From: Frankiales bacterium
GTDB lineage: Bacteria; Actinomycetota; Actinomycetes; Mycobacteriales; SCTD01
DNA: 57,639 nt
Assembly: GCA_025465135.1 (NCBI GenBank)
Contig: JAODNA010000189.1
Location: 1 to 57,639 of the forward strand
Reading direction: 5' to 3'
Shown: positions 1-10,769 of the stretch, piece by piece
How the letters are laid out: every line of letters starts with the position of its first letter
Position numbering within the stretch: the first letter of the stretch is position 1
The notes under the pieces: generated by a model
What the model was told of the DNA's origin: nothing
What the model saw: the letters and a program-made list of their open reading frames with translations, nothing else
The model's database searches: none
Translations under genes and position numbers: made by a program

Positions 1-325
1 GCAACCGCCGTGCGGGCCGAGGCCGCGCCGCGGCGGCGGCCCGGCCGGCAGGGCGGATGCTGACCGGGCGCGTGGTTCCGATACGGACGCGGTCGGCCGG
101 CTCGGCTCCGGGCACCTGCATGCTGAGAAGGCGCGCCGTCAGCACGTCCGACGGCACCGGGGTCTCCGCACCAGCCCAGGACAGCCGGCTCTTCAGGGCC
201 CGCAGCCCCTCCACCTCGTGGTGGCACGGTGGGCAGCCCATGAGGTGCGACAGCACCCGCTCGCGGGTCGCGTGGTCGAGCTCGCCGTCGACGAGGCCGG
301 AGAGCAGGTCGCCGGGGCAGCTCAT
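1..325 (-). CDS. Zinc-finger anti-sigma factor, RseA/RsrA-like (3' end outside window)
   Basis: Reads off the left edge of the window, so only the N-terminal 108 codons are visible. The start ATG at 325 overlaps the stop of the upstream sigma factor gene (ATGA), which implies translational coupling. The N-terminal half carries an H-x3-C-x2-C motif (HLMGCPPC) of the zinc-binding anti-sigma domain, plus an extra Cys at residue 3. The visible C-terminal part is rich in Ala, Arg and Pro. Family knowledge: such proteins hold the cognate ECF sigma factor inactive and release it on redox or envelope stress. Position directly after the SigE-like gene matches the sigE-rseA arrangement of mycobacteria. 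Partner assignment is by context. Confidence 0.85.
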   Translation of the reverse strand, partial: MSCPGDLLSGLVDGELDHATRERVLSHLMGCPPCHHEVEGLRALKSRLSWAGAETPVPSDVLTARLLSMQVPGAEPADRVRIGTTRPVSIRPAGRAAAAARPRPARRL

Positions 326-939
326 GGCGTGTCCTCCGCGGCGTCCTCGGGAGCGCGGTGGGCAAGTGCTTCGCGGAGCTGGGTACGGCCTCGGTGGATG
401 CGGCTGCGCACGGTCCCGATCTTGATGCCCAGCGTGGCCGCGATCTCCTCGTACGACAGTCCCTCGAGGTCGCACAGGACGACCGCTGCGCGGAAGTCGG
501 GCGGGAGGCCGTCGAGCGCGGCCTGGACGTCGTGGTCGAAGTGCGTCTCGTCGTAGATCTGCGCCGGGCCGCGTTCCTTGCTCGGCAGCCGTTCGGCGTC
601 GTCGGGCAGCGCGTCGAAGCGGATCCGCGCCTTGCGCCGGACCATGTCGAGGAACAGGTTGGTCGTGATCCGGTGCAGCCAGCCCTCGAACGTGCCCGGC
701 GTGTAGCTGGACAGGGAGCGGAAGACCCGGACGAAGACCTCCTGGGTGAGGTCCTCCGCGTCATGCTGGTTGCCGGTGAGGCGGTAGGCGAGCCGGTAGA
801 CGCGCGCCGAGTGGGTGCGCACGACCTCGTCCCAGGACGGCGGCGTCCAGGGCACGTCGGTCACGGGAACTCCCACGGGGACAGCGGAGGGAACAGCGGA
901 AGCGGCGGCGCGCAGTGCGAGCCCGCCGCTCGGTCCCAT
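322..939 (-). CDS. sigE: ECF RNA polymerase sigma factor, SigE type
   Basis: Predicted 205 residues. Sigma region 2 spans about residues 43-100, with the [17 protein letters not shown] block and the [19 protein letters not shown] helix. Region 4 spans about 140-187, with [20 protein letters not shown] and a [10 protein letters not shown] recognition helix. These blocks match actinobacterial SigE, the envelope and oxidative stress sigma factor, almost word for word from memory. The reading frame stays open upstream to 1752, but ATG 939 gives the usual length; a purine-rich GGGAGACAGGG lies just upstream. It overlaps the anti-sigma gene by 4 bp. The divergent O-methyltransferase neighbour is also found beside mycobacterial sigE. 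Confidence 0.93.
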   Translation of the reverse strand: MGPSGGLALRAAASAVPSAVPVGVPVTDVPWTPPSWDEVVRTHSARVYRLAYRLTGNQHDAEDLTQEVFVRVFRSLSSYTPGTFEGWLHRITTNLFLDMVRRKARIRFDALPDDAERLPSKERGPAQIYDETHFDHDVQAALDGLPPDFRAAVVLCDLEGLSYEEIAATLGIKIGTVRSRIHRGRTQLREALAHRAPEDAAEDTP

Positions 940-1017
940 GGTGCCCTGTCTCCCGTTCGTTCCGCGTGAGCTGTCACCTGGCTGAACGCCCCCGGGCTCG
1001 GCGGCGTTCCCCCGGGC

Positions 1018-1023
1018 TAGGGT
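1018..1023 (+). promoter_or_regulatory. -10 element TAGGGT of a leaderless promoter
   Basis: TAGGGT ends 6 nt before the GTG start at 1030, so transcription would begin at or next to the start codon. There is no ribosome binding site between them. The same geometry recurs at eight starts in this window. Confidence 0.55.
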
Positions 1024-1029
1024 CGGCGC

Positions 1030-1665
1030 GTGGTCGACACCGCCCTTTCCGACGTCAGCACCTGGATCGCCGACTGGCAGCCCGAGGACGAGGCCCTCAC
1101 GGCCGCCCGGGCCCGCGCCGCCGAGGTCGGCGTTGCCGCCATCGATGCCTCGACGGGGGCGGTGCTGCGCCTGCTGGCTGCCTCGGTCGGCGCCAAGGCC
1201 GCCGTCGAGCTCGGCACCGGCGCCGGCGTCTCGACCCTGTGGCTGCTGCGTGGGCTGGCACCCGACGGCGTCCTGACGAGCGTCGACGCCGACGGCGAGC
1301 ACCAGCGGCTCGCGAAGGCGTCCCTCACCGAGGCAGGGGTCGCGAGCGGCCGGGTGCGGCTGATCCAGGGCCGCGCCCTCGAGGTCCTGCCGCGGCTGTC
1401 GGAGTCGGCCTACGACCTGGTCTTCTGCGACGCCGCCCGCTCCGAGAACGCCGACTACCTGGCGGCGGCCCTCACCCTCCTGCGACCCGGCGGGCTCGTG
1501 GTGTTCGCCGGCGCGCTGGCCGGCGGCAAGGTCGCCGAGCCGACCGCCCGCGACGCCGAGACCGTGTCGATGCGCGAGCTCGCGAAGCTCGTGCGTGACG
1601 AGGAGCGGCTCACCGCGGCGATGATCCCGGTCGGCGCCGGCCTGCTCGCCGCGAGCCTGGCCTGA
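1030..1665 (+). CDS. SAM-dependent O-methyltransferase (family 3, catechol-OMT-like)
   Basis: Predicted 211 residues. A Rossmann SAM-binding motif ([18 protein letters not shown]) starts near residue 59, followed by an acidic SVDAD strand, and the [17 protein letters not shown] segment lies near residue 125. This is the layout of small cation-dependent O-methyltransferases. It is divergent from sigE, with 90 bp between starts, as in mycobacteria (Rv1220c beside Rv1221, from memory). The substrate is not known for that family member and cannot be read here. The GTG start is chosen because a -10 box ends 6 nt upstream and no earlier start fits the alignment. Confidence 0.85.
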   Translation: MVDTALSDVSTWIADWQPEDEALTAARARAAEVGVAAIDASTGAVLRLLAASVGAKAAVELGTGAGVSTLWLLRGLAPDGVLTSVDADGEHQRLAKASLTEAGVASGRVRLIQGRALEVLPRLSESAYDLVFCDAARSENADYLAAALTLLRPGGLVVFAGALAGGKVAEPTARDAETVSMRELAKLVRDEERLTAAMIPVGAGLLAASLA

Positions 1666-1672
1666 CGCTGTC

Positions 1673-4275
<2,603 letters not shown>

Positions 4276-4293
4276 CGAGCAGGGCGACCCAGC

Positions 4294-4328
4294 GGGGAAT
4301 CTCAGGGCTATGGCCCTGAGGATTCCCC
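4294..4328. terminator. Intergenic hairpin between convergent katG and 4348 gene
   Basis: A 15-nt left arm (4294-4308) pairs with 4313-4328 around a 4-nt loop, with one bulged base. It sits 18 bp after the katG stop and 19 bp before the stop of the convergent minus-strand gene, so it can serve both. No T-tract follows. Confidence 0.75.
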
Positions 4329-4347
4329 GTTGGGCGACGCGCCCAGG

Positions 4348-4671
4348 TCAGGCGGTGGGGAAGCCGACGGCGCCGACGGCGAAGCCGATCGCGTCCCACT
4401 CCTGGATGACGTCCGGGTCGTGGCCGACGATCTGCGTGACCTTCGACGGTGATGCCCGGAAGCTCTCGAGGAAGTCGGTGCGGGCCTGCTCGGTGGCCCA
4501 CACGTAGACGCCGGCGTAGAAGCCGCCGTCGACCATCTGCCAGGTCTTGTAGTGCAGGCCGGCCATCCCCGTGAAGCGCGGCACGGCCTCATCACGGCAG
4601 TAGGCGCGCAGCTGCTCGTTGACCGCCGGACCTGCGTGGGTCAGCGACCAGCGGATGGTGAGGCCGTGCAT
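4348..4671 (-). CDS. Small YdhR/ABM-like dimeric alpha-beta barrel protein
   Basis: Predicted 107 residues. The pattern of short strands and helices, with FTGMAGLHYKTWQMVDGGFYAGVY-type sequence and a following EQARTDFLESFRAS helix, resembles YdhR-like or antibiotic-biosynthesis-monooxygenase-like barrels of about 100 residues. Such proteins are putative monooxygenases or heme or small-molecule binders; no substrate can be named. Its ATG overlaps the stop of the aminopeptidase gene by one base (TGATG), so it is the last gene of the DUF3117-pepA transcript. The sequence shows no signal peptide. Confidence 0.6.
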   Translation of the reverse strand: MHGLTIRWSLTHAGPAVNEQLRAYCRDEAVPRFTGMAGLHYKTWQMVDGGFYAGVYVWATEQARTDFLESFRASPSKVTQIVGHDPDVIQEWDAIGFAVGAVGFPTA

Positions 4672-6167
4672 CAGGCGGCCTTGCGCTTTCCGGCGACCGA
4701 GAGCGCCTCGAGCCAGCGCGTGAGAAGCCGTACGCCGTAGCCCGTGCCGCCCTTGGTCAGCTCGTCGTCGTCTGCGTCGGACCGGCCGGGCCCGGCGATG
4801 TCGAGGTGCGCCCAGGGCCGGCCGCCGGCGAACTCACGGAGGAAGAGGGCCGCGGTGATCGAGCCGCCTCCGAGCTTGAGGGTGGGCTGGCCGATGTTGC
4901 GCAGGTCAGCGGTCGGCGACTCCAGCGCCTGCCGGTAGTCCTCGACGAGCGGCAGCCGCCACGCGCGCTCACCGCTGGCGTCGGCTGCTGCCGTGAGCTC
5001 CGCGGCGAGCTCGTCGTCGTTGCAGAAGAACCCGGCGATCTTCTTGCCGAGGGCGATCGGCATGGCCCCGGTCAGCGTGGCGATGTCGATGATGACGTCG
5101 GCCTTGAGATCGCGGTCGGCGTAGGCGATGGCGTCGGCGAGGACGAGCCGTCCCTCCGCGTCGGTGTTGAGCACCTCGACGGTCGTGCCGCCGTACTGGC
5201 GGATCACGTCGCCCGGACGCTGCGCCGTGCCACTCGGCATGTTCTCGGCCGCCGCGACGAGCGCGGTGACGCGCAGGGGCAGCTTCAGGTCAGCGGCAGC
5301 CCGCAGGGCACCCAGCACGGCCGCGCCGCCGCCCATGTCGGTCTTCATCGTCAGCATGCCCTCGTTGGGCTTGAGCGACAGCCCGCCGGTGTCGAACGTG
5401 ATGCCCTTGCCGACGAGCACGACGTGACGCTTGCCCCCGTCGTACGACGCCTCGATGAGGCGCGGCGGTCGGGTCGATCCCATGCCGACCGCGACGATCC
5501 CGCCGAAGCCGCCCTTGGCGAGCTCCTTCTCGTCACGCACCTTCACGGTGAGGCCCTTGAGCAGCGTCGTCGCCGCCGCGGCCAGCCACTCGGGCGTCTT
5601 GTCGAGCGACGGCGTGTTGACGAGGTCGCGTGCGGCCGCCGTCGCGCCGGCCACGGTGATCGCACGGTCGAGCGCCGGCTGCAGCGGCTTCGGCTTGCCG
5701 ACCACCAGCGTGATGGTCTGCAGCACCCGCGGCTCGGCCTTCTCCTTGCGGCTGAAGCCGTAGGAGGCCAGCAGCAGCGCCTCCGCGAAGGCGCGCAGGC
5801 CGTCGGGATCGAGGGCGACGCTGCGCAGGTCGACGGCAAGAGCAGCCGCGGACTTCGCCTTCCGGGCGAGGGCCGCGCCGGCCTTGCGCAACGCCGGCGG
5901 GGAGCCGTCGCCGATACCGATCGCGAGCACCCGTTCGAGTGGCCCGGCCCCTGGCTGCGGTGCGGAGACGATCTCGCCGGCCTCGCCCTTCGCGGCTTCC
6001 CGCGCCAGCAGCCCGTCGAGGTCGACGGGCGCGGTGCCGACGACCTTCGCGCCACCGTCACCGGCCTGGGTCGGTACGGCGACGATCCCTGCCGTCGGGA
6101 CCTTGGTCGCGAGCGAGAGAGCGGGCAGCGCAGCCGCGGGGAAGGCGGCGCGTGGCTTGCCGGTCAG
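4671..6167 (-). CDS. pepA: Leucyl aminopeptidase (M17 family)
   Basis: About 498 residues if the start is CTG 6167. The C-terminal catalytic domain carries the M17 hallmarks: KGITFDTGGLSLKP near residue 253 (metal-binding Lys and Asp), MKTDMGGGAAVLGA, and the signature NTDAEGRL near residue 333. It removes N-terminal residues from peptides in the cytosol, using two divalent metals. The N-terminal macro-like domain begins at once. Between 6167 and the conserved N-domain there is no ATG, GTG or TTG in frame, and frames further upstream are Arg-rich and unlike the family. CTG 6167 overlaps the DUF3117 stop as CTGA, like the ATGA and GTGA couplings elsewhere, with GAAGG upstream. Start uncertain. 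Confidence 0.9.
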   Translation of the reverse strand: MTGKPRAAFPAAALPALSLATKVPTAGIVAVPTQAGDGGAKVVGTAPVDLDGLLAREAAKGEAGEIVSAPQPGAGPLERVLAIGIGDGSPPALRKAGAALARKAKSAAALAVDLRSVALDPDGLRAFAEALLLASYGFSRKEKAEPRVLQTITLVVGKPKPLQPALDRAITVAGATAAARDLVNTPSLDKTPEWLAAAATTLLKGLTVKVRDEKELAKGGFGGIVAVGMGSTRPPRLIEASYDGGKRHVVLVGKGITFDTGGLSLKPNEGMLTMKTDMGGGAAVLGALRAAADLKLPLRVTALVAAAENMPSGTAQRPGDVIRQYGGTTVEVLNTDAEGRLVLADAIAYADRDLKADVIIDIATLTGAMPIALGKKIAGFFCNDDELAAELTAAADASGERAWRLPLVEDYRQALESPTADLRNIGQPTLKLGGGSITAALFLREFAGGRPWAHLDIAGPGRSDADDDELTKGGTGYGVRLLTRWLEALSVAGKRKAA

Positions 6168-6331
6168 GAGAGGACGGCCTTCAACGCGTCGGCCAGGTCG
6201 CTGACCTCCTGCGCGTTGAGCTCGACGACGAGGCGCCCGCCACCTTCGAGCGGGACGCGCATGACGATGCCGCGACCCTCCTTGGTGACCTCGAGCGGAC
6301 CGTCGCCTGTCCGCGGCTTCATGGCCGCCAT
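6164..6331 (-). CDS. DUF3117 domain protein
   Basis: Predicted 55 residues, the full usual length of this actinobacterial family. It begins MAAMKPRTGDGPLEVTKEGR and continues with the conserved RVPLEGGGRLVVEL stretch. Function is not established in general; the M. tuberculosis member is Rv1211. A ribosome site GGAGG precedes the ATG. A possible -10 (TATACG, 6392-6387 on the minus strand) lies about 55 nt upstream. The stop overlaps the inferred CTG start of pepA, so the two are likely co-translated. Too short to be noticed as an isolated frame, but the sequence match is unmistakable. Confidence 0.93.
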   Translation of the reverse strand: MAAMKPRTGDGPLEVTKEGRGIVMRVPLEGGGRLVVELNAQEVSDLADALKAVLS

Positions 6332-6481
6332 GGACCAACCTCCATCGACTTCAGGTGCGGTCGTCCGCACGTGTTGCGTCCATTCTCCCGTATAACGCGC
6401 CCGGCCGCCGAAGGGAGGGGGGCAGCGCGCGCGGGGCCGAGCGTGGGAGGGTGCGAACAGGCTTCGAGGCGGAGGTGGGCG

Positions 6482-7270
6482 GTGGACGCGCGGTCGGCGC
6501 TGTTCGACCTCTACGGCGACCACCTGCGCTCGCGCGAGGACGAGTTCCGCGGACAGGCTCCGGTCGCCGCGCTCGTCAAGCTCCTGGCGCCGCTCGGGGT
6601 GCAGGCACCCGCGGTCCGCACCGCCGTGTCCCGGATGGTTCGGCAGGGCTGGCTCACCGCCGTCAAGCTGCCCGCGGGCGCGGGTTACGCGCTGACCCCT
6701 CGGGCCGTACGCCGGCTCGACGAGGCAGCGGACCGGATCTACCGGACCTCCCGCCACACGTGGGACGGTCGCTGGCACCTGCTCGTCGTCGTACCGCCGA
6801 CGGGGCGCAGCGACCGTGAGCGGCTGCACGCGCAGCTGCAGTTCCTCGGCTACGGCTCGATCGGCGGCTCGACCTGGGTCTCCCCGCGGCCGGCCCCGGA
6901 GCTCGACGCGACCCTCGCCGAGGCATCTGCCCGGGCGGAGCGCTTCACGTCGACCCACGACGGCGACTCGCAGGCGCTGATCGCCCGCGCGTGGGACCTC
7001 GACGGCCTGGCGAGGGCCTACTCGCGGTTCCTCGACGAGGCAGCCGTGCTGCTCAGCGAGGTCGACAGCTCCACCGACATCGGGGCGTTCACGGCACGGT
7101 CCGAGCTCGTGCACGACTGGCGCAAGTTCCTGTTCGTCGACCCGGGCCTGCCCCCGGCGCTCCTCCCGCCGGACTGGCCCGGCACGAAGGCGGCCGCGTG
7201 GTTCGACCAGGAGGCTGACACGCTGCTGCCTGCGGCCCGTCGGTTCGTCGACGACTGCCTGATCCCGTAG
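6482..7270 (+). CDS. PaaX-family transcriptional regulator
   Basis: Predicted 262 residues. It has an N-terminal winged helix (about residues 1-80, with SALFDLYGDHLR and VRTAVSRMVRQGWL), a central PaaX domain (WDGRWHLLVVVPP, about 95-190) and a C-terminal helical part (LVHDWRKFLFVDPGLPPALL). PaaX regulators sense phenylacetyl-CoA and repress phenylacetate catabolism. GTG 6482 has GGAGG 6 nt upstream. It lies 8 bp before an enoyl-CoA hydratase/PaaG-like gene, which it may control. No paaABCDE oxygenase genes are in the window, so the phenylacetate link is only by family and one neighbour. Confidence 0.88.
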   Translation: MDARSALFDLYGDHLRSREDEFRGQAPVAALVKLLAPLGVQAPAVRTAVSRMVRQGWLTAVKLPAGAGYALTPRAVRRLDEAADRIYRTSRHTWDGRWHLLVVVPPTGRSDRERLHAQLQFLGYGSIGGSTWVSPRPAPELDATLAEASARAERFTSTHDGDSQALIARAWDLDGLARAYSRFLDEAAVLLSEVDSSTDIGAFTARSELVHDWRKFLFVDPGLPPALLPPDWPGTKAAAWFDQEADTLLPAARRFVDDCLIP

Positions 7271-7278
7271 GAGTCTGC

Positions 7279-8067
7279 GTGTCCGACACCATCCTGGTCG
7301 ATGTCTCCGGCGCCGTCGCCACCATCACGCTGAACCGGCCCGACGGGATGAACGCCCTCACCCTCGAGGCCAAGGCAGCGCTGCTCGCCGCCGTCTCGTC
7401 CGTCGCGTCGGACCAGGCCGTGCGCGCCGTCGTGCTGACCGGGACGGGACGGGCGTTCTGCGTGGGGCAGGACCTGAAGGAGCACGCGGCTCTGCTGGCC
7501 TCCGGCGACACCGCCCCGCTGTCGACGGTGACGGAGCACTTCAACCCGCTCATCACACTGATCGCCACGATGCCGAAGCCGGTCGTCGCCGCCGTCAACG
7601 GGACGGCAGCGGGAGCCGGACTGGGCATCGCGTGTGCCTGCGACTTCCGCATCGGGGCAGCAGGCTCGCGCTACACGACGGCCTTCACCGGCATCGGGCT
7701 GACAGCCGACTCCGGTCTGTCGTGGACCCTCCCCCGCCTGGTCGGCTCAGGGCGGGCAGCGGCGCTGATGATGCTCGCCGAGCCGTTCACCTCCGAGCAG
7801 GCGCTGGAGATGGGCATCCTCAACGCCTGCGTCGCACCCGAGCAGGTGCTGCCCGCGGCCCTGGAGCTCGCGCAGCGGCTCGCCGCCGGCCCGACGGCGG
7901 CCTACGCCTGCGTGAAGGAGTCGGTGCTGTACGGCGCCGACGCCTCGTTGGAGCAGGCCCTGGCCAAGGAGGACGAGCTGCAGACCCGCGCCGGCGCGAC
8001 AGCGGACCACGCCCAGGCGGTGCAGTCGTTCCTCGCCAAGACGCCGCCGGTCTTCACCGGCCGCTGA
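7279..8067 (+). CDS. Enoyl-CoA hydratase/isomerase, PaaG-like
   Basis: Predicted 262 residues with the crotonase fold. The first oxyanion-hole loop is GRAFCVGQDLKEH near residue 60 and the second is NGTAAGAGLGIACACDFRI near residue 108. The ADSGLSWTLPRLVG segment resembles PaaG (ring-1,2-epoxyphenylacetyl-CoA isomerase) more than classic hydratases, because the Asp replaces the usual hydratase Glu region. It acts on a CoA thioester in the cytosol, in fatty acid or phenylacetate breakdown. It follows the PaaX-like gene by 8 bp, so the two form one unit. The exact substrate cannot be read. A 16-bp GC palindrome (8070-8085) follows the stop. Confidence 0.88.
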   Translation: MSDTILVDVSGAVATITLNRPDGMNALTLEAKAALLAAVSSVASDQAVRAVVLTGTGRAFCVGQDLKEHAALLASGDTAPLSTVTEHFNPLITLIATMPKPVVAAVNGTAAGAGLGIACACDFRIGAAGSRYTTAFTGIGLTADSGLSWTLPRLVGSGRAAALMMLAEPFTSEQALEMGILNACVAPEQVLPAALELAQRLAAGPTAAYACVKESVLYGADASLEQALAKEDELQTRAGATADHAQAVQSFLAKTPPVFTGR

Positions 8068-8097
8068 CCGGCCGCCGCGGCGGCCCGGACCGCTCGC

Positions 8098-8352
8098 TCA
8101 GGGGCGCGGAACGCAGACGTACGTCCTGGTGTCGATCGTGGGCGTGAACCCGAGCAGGGTCGTCTGGCAGTTCACACCGGCGCCGTAGGGGACGCAGGCC
8201 GGGCCGACGTTCGCCGGGACAACGCCGTACGTCGTCTCCTGCGCGCAGATGTCGCCTGCCTCGACGAGCTCCTGGTGCGGCGCCAGCGCGGCGCCACTCA
8301 GGGCGACGGCGGCAGCCGCCATCACACCTCCTGCCAAAGCCTTGCGGAACAT
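8098..8352 (-). CDS. Small secreted Cys-containing protein
   Basis: Predicted 84 residues. It has a clear signal peptide: MFRK, then a hydrophobic Ala/Val-rich stretch to about residue 24 (SGAALA). The mature part of about 60 residues contains four Cys, so two disulfides are possible, and ends TYVCVPRP. No family was recognised. It is convergent with the enoyl-CoA hydratase gene and divergent from the membrane-anchored sigma factor gene, sharing the 229-bp region 8353-8581. Codon use is GC-rich like the neighbours. Whether it belongs to that sigma factor's regulon is an open guess from position only. Confidence 0.65.
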   Translation of the reverse strand: MFRKALAGGVMAAAAVALSGAALAPHQELVEAGDICAQETTYGVVPANVGPACVPYGAGVNCQTTLLGFTPTIDTRTYVCVPRP

Positions 8353-8581
8353 GGGTCCCCCTCCGTCACGGCGGTGCCGCGAGCGACTGCTGGATGAACG
8401 AGCCGGCCCCGCTCCCGGTGACGCCGATCGAGGGTTCTCACGGCATGTCGGGACGGGCTGTACGCGCTTGTCAAGGGTGGTACGTATTTGTCCCGCTTGG
8501 CGTTACGCTCGCGTCTCTGAATCGTTGTTTGCGGTGCGTGACTGCCACCCAGCAGGTATCCGCCCAGCCCCGGAGTACCGA

Positions 8582-9586
8582 ATGTCCGCTTTGGCCCTTC
8601 GTCCTGCCCCTGCCCCCGACGAGGACCGCTTCGAAGACCTGTTCCGCGGCTACTACAGCCGCGCCCGGGGGCTGGCCCGGCGACGGTTCCCCGAGCTCGA
8701 TGCCGAGGAGATCGCGCAGGAGGCGATGCTGCGCGTGCTGACCCACGTCGAGCGCATCGACGGCCGGCGCGACCCGTGGCCCTACATCGCCACCATCACG
8801 ATGAACGTCGGCCGCGACCTCGTCCGCAGTGCCCGGCCGAGCACCCTCGAGCTCCAGGAAGGCACCGACGCGCCGCTCGCGCCGGCCGCCGACGAGGAGC
8901 TGCTGCAGGCCGAGCTGGACGACAACGTCCGGTCCGTTCTCGGGCAGCTCACCCCGTCCGGGCGGCAGGTGCTCACCCTGCACGCCTACGGCGACATGAG
9001 CATCGGTCAGATCGCCGCCTTCCTCGGCTGCAACGACAACGCAGTCCGGCAGAAGCTGTTCCGCGCACGGCAGCAGTTCGTCCGGGTGATGGAGGAGGTC
9101 CTCGCCGCGAGCGCGGCCGTCCTCGGCCTGTTCGGGTGGCTGCTCCGCCGGCCGGTCGCGCGGCGGTCCGGTCGCGTGGTCGTACCGGCATCGGCGATGA
9201 CCCTGTCGGGCGCGGTCTTCGCGGTCCTCGGCGTCGCCACCCTCCACCTGGTGTCGCCCTTCGGGTCGCAGGCTGCTCTCGCCACCAGGTCGGCTGCGCT
9301 GACCACCACGGCACCGGTTGCGTCCCCGGCACACGCCTCGGCTGCGATGCGCCACCTCGAGGGCACCGGACTCCGGCCCGTGTCGGCACCGACAGCCGTC
9401 GTCGCCGCGACGGGGCCGGCCCAGGTCTCGGTCGCCGCACCTGGCAGCCTCTTCAAGAAGGGGCAGACCAACCGGGAGCAGATCGTCGTCCACACGCCCG
9501 CCGGCGATCTGCGCCTCGACAACACCGGCTCCAATGACCCCGCCGAGGGGAACCTCTGCAAGACGCACGTCATCACCTGCGAGTAG
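8582..9586 (+). CDS. ECF sigma factor with C-terminal membrane anchor and exported tail
   Basis: Predicted 334 residues. Sigma region 2 lies at about residues 15-80 (EEIAQEAMLRVLTHVERIDG, WPYIATITMNVGRDLVR) and region 4 at about 115-170 (LTPSGRQVLTLHAYGDMSIG, DNAVRQKLFRARQQF). After the sigma part come a hydrophobic stretch (about 173-188), a basic loop (RRPVARRSGR), a second hydrophobic segment (about 203-222) and a Ala/Thr/Pro-rich tail of about 110 residues ending NLCKTHVITCE. By the positive-inside rule the tail would be outside the membrane. The frame is open upstream to 8249, but ATG 8582 begins the sigma homology. No separate anti-sigma gene is adjacent; the tail may replace it. Confidence 0.85.
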   Translation: MSALALRPAPAPDEDRFEDLFRGYYSRARGLARRRFPELDAEEIAQEAMLRVLTHVERIDGRRDPWPYIATITMNVGRDLVRSARPSTLELQEGTDAPLAPAADEELLQAELDDNVRSVLGQLTPSGRQVLTLHAYGDMSIGQIAAFLGCNDNAVRQKLFRARQQFVRVMEEVLAASAAVLGLFGWLLRRPVARRSGRVVVPASAMTLSGAVFAVLGVATLHLVSPFGSQAALATRSAALTTTAPVASPAHASAAMRHLEGTGLRPVSAPTAVVAATGPAQVSVAAPGSLFKKGQTNREQIVVHTPAGDLRLDNTGSNDPAEGNLCKTHVITCE

Positions 9587-9619
9587 CAGCCCCCTCGGGC
9601 CGCGGCGGAACGGGGCGCT

Positions 9620-10204
9620 CTAGCCGCAAGCGGCGGCGACCTTGAACGGAAGTCGGCGGTTGCCGCTCGCGCTGTGGTCAACAGCAGCGACCTGCACGTC
9701 GGCGTCGCCGGTCGGTGTGAGCGGGTCGACCTTCCACGTCAGCGCGTAGTGCCCGGTGGCGTCGGTGTGGCCGTGGACGTCGAACCCGCCGTGCACCTGG
9801 CCGTCCTTGCCGTCGGGGTAGCGCGTGTCCAGGATGACGTTCATGTCCGGGCGCGCGCGCATCGTCAGGGTCAGGGAGCCACCAGGCGTCACGCACGTCG
9901 ACGACAGCGAGGCGTCCAGCACGATGCGCGTGTAGCTCGCCGCGGGGCTCGGGGAGCCGGCCGCCGACGCCCCAGCGGCGGGCGACGGCCGGCTGGACGA
10001 GTCCGACGGGTTGCGGGCGGCGACCGCCGCACCGGCGGATGCGCCGGGGGCCGCCCCACTCGCCGTCGGCGCGGGCGTCGTACCCGGAACCGGGCTGTCC
10101 GAGGCGAGGGCTGCGGACTGCCGCGGAGCGGAGGAGCCCCCGCATCCGGCCAGACTGATGCCCGCAACGAGCGCCACCAGCGACGTACGCAGGAGGTCAG
10201 CCAC
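9620..10204 (-). CDS. Putative lipoprotein, last gene of the Liv operon
   Basis: Predicted 194 residues from GTG 10204. It has a short n-region, a hydrophobic stretch and lipobox LAGC, so it is probably lipid-anchored outside the membrane. A low-complexity Ala/Ser/Pro/Gly linker covers about residues 25-85. The C-terminal domain of about 105 residues (YTRIVLDASLSSTCVTPGG, MNVILDTRYPDGKDG) looks like a beta sandwich with two Cys. No family is named. The start overlaps the previous gene by 8 bp (GTGGCTGA), and this chosen start places the lipobox at the normal distance; the longer frame to 10249 would not. It ends 33 bp from the convergent sigma factor gene. Confidence 0.75.
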   Translation of the reverse strand: MADLLRTSLVALVAGISLAGCGGSSAPRQSAALASDSPVPGTTPAPTASGAAPGASAGAAVAARNPSDSSSRPSPAAGASAAGSPSPAASYTRIVLDASLSSTCVTPGGSLTLTMRARPDMNVILDTRYPDGKDGQVHGGFDVHGHTDATGHYALTWKVDPLTPTGDADVQVAAVDHSASGNRRLPFKVAAACG

Positions 10205-10769
10205 CGGTGCCGTCCGGGAAGTAGGGGCTCGGCTCGAGTCCGAAGCCATGACGGAGTCCCTGCACGACCGCGGCGCCCTGGTCGTAGACCCGGTCGGCCG
10301 TCTCGGCCTGCTTCACCCCGCGCGCGACGAGCGCGCCGCGCTTCGCACCGGCCGGTGCCAGCGCCGCCGCGCGGAAGGACTGCGCCGCCGCGCGGTAGCC
10401 GTCAAGGGCCGTGAGGAACGTTGACGTCGGCGACTGCAGAGCGGGTGGTGCGCTGACGGCAGCAAGCCGGGTCCGCACGGAGGCGAGGCGATCGAGCCAC
10501 CCGGCGGCCTCCTGCGCGATCACCGGTGCAGGAACGATGTGGCGGTACTGCAGGTCGTCGATGGCCGGCTTCATGCCGTCCTGGATCACGCGGCCACCGT
10601 CCTGCACGATCGGGACGACGGCGTGCTCGTAGGCCAGCAGCTGGTCCTGCCGCAGGCCCGCAGGGGTGGTGGACGCCCGCGTGACCGGTGTGTGCATCGA
10701 TGACCACGCGATCGCCCCGCACGCGAGGATGAGCGCCAGCGCGGCGAGCACAAGCTGTCGTCGGGTCAA
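10197..10769 (-). CDS. Membrane-anchored extracytoplasmic protein of unknown function
   Basis: Predicted 190 residues. An N-terminal membrane segment (about residues 5-24, LVLAALALILACGAIAW) is followed by an extracytoplasmic, largely helical domain rich in Ala and Gln (AYEHAVVPIVQDGG, FLTALDGYRAAAQSF). No family recognised. TTG 10769 overlaps the livF stop (TTGA), so it is coupled to the ABC transporter. The next gene overlaps its own end by 8 bp. Its place in the operon suggests an accessory part of the uptake or sensing system, not a transporter core subunit. Only the topology is well supported. Confidence 0.75.
   Translation of the reverse strand: MTRRQLVLAALALILACGAIAWSSMHTPVTRASTTPAGLRQDQLLAYEHAVVPIVQDGGRVIQDGMKPAIDDLQYRHIVPAPVIAQEAAGWLDRLASVRTRLAAVSAPPALQSPTSTFLTALDGYRAAAQSFRAAALAPAGAKRGALVARGVKQAETADRVYDQGAAVVQGLRHGFGLEPSPYFPDGTGG

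Noticed and set aside
4806-6395. Plus-strand frame of 529 codons opposite pepA
   Set aside because: Antisense to a well-supported M17 aminopeptidase; no recognisable domain.
8070-8085. GGCCGCCGCGGCGGCC palindrome as a terminator
   Set aside because: It has no loop; it is a GC-rich palindrome that may arise by chance, so it is only mentioned under the neighbouring gene.
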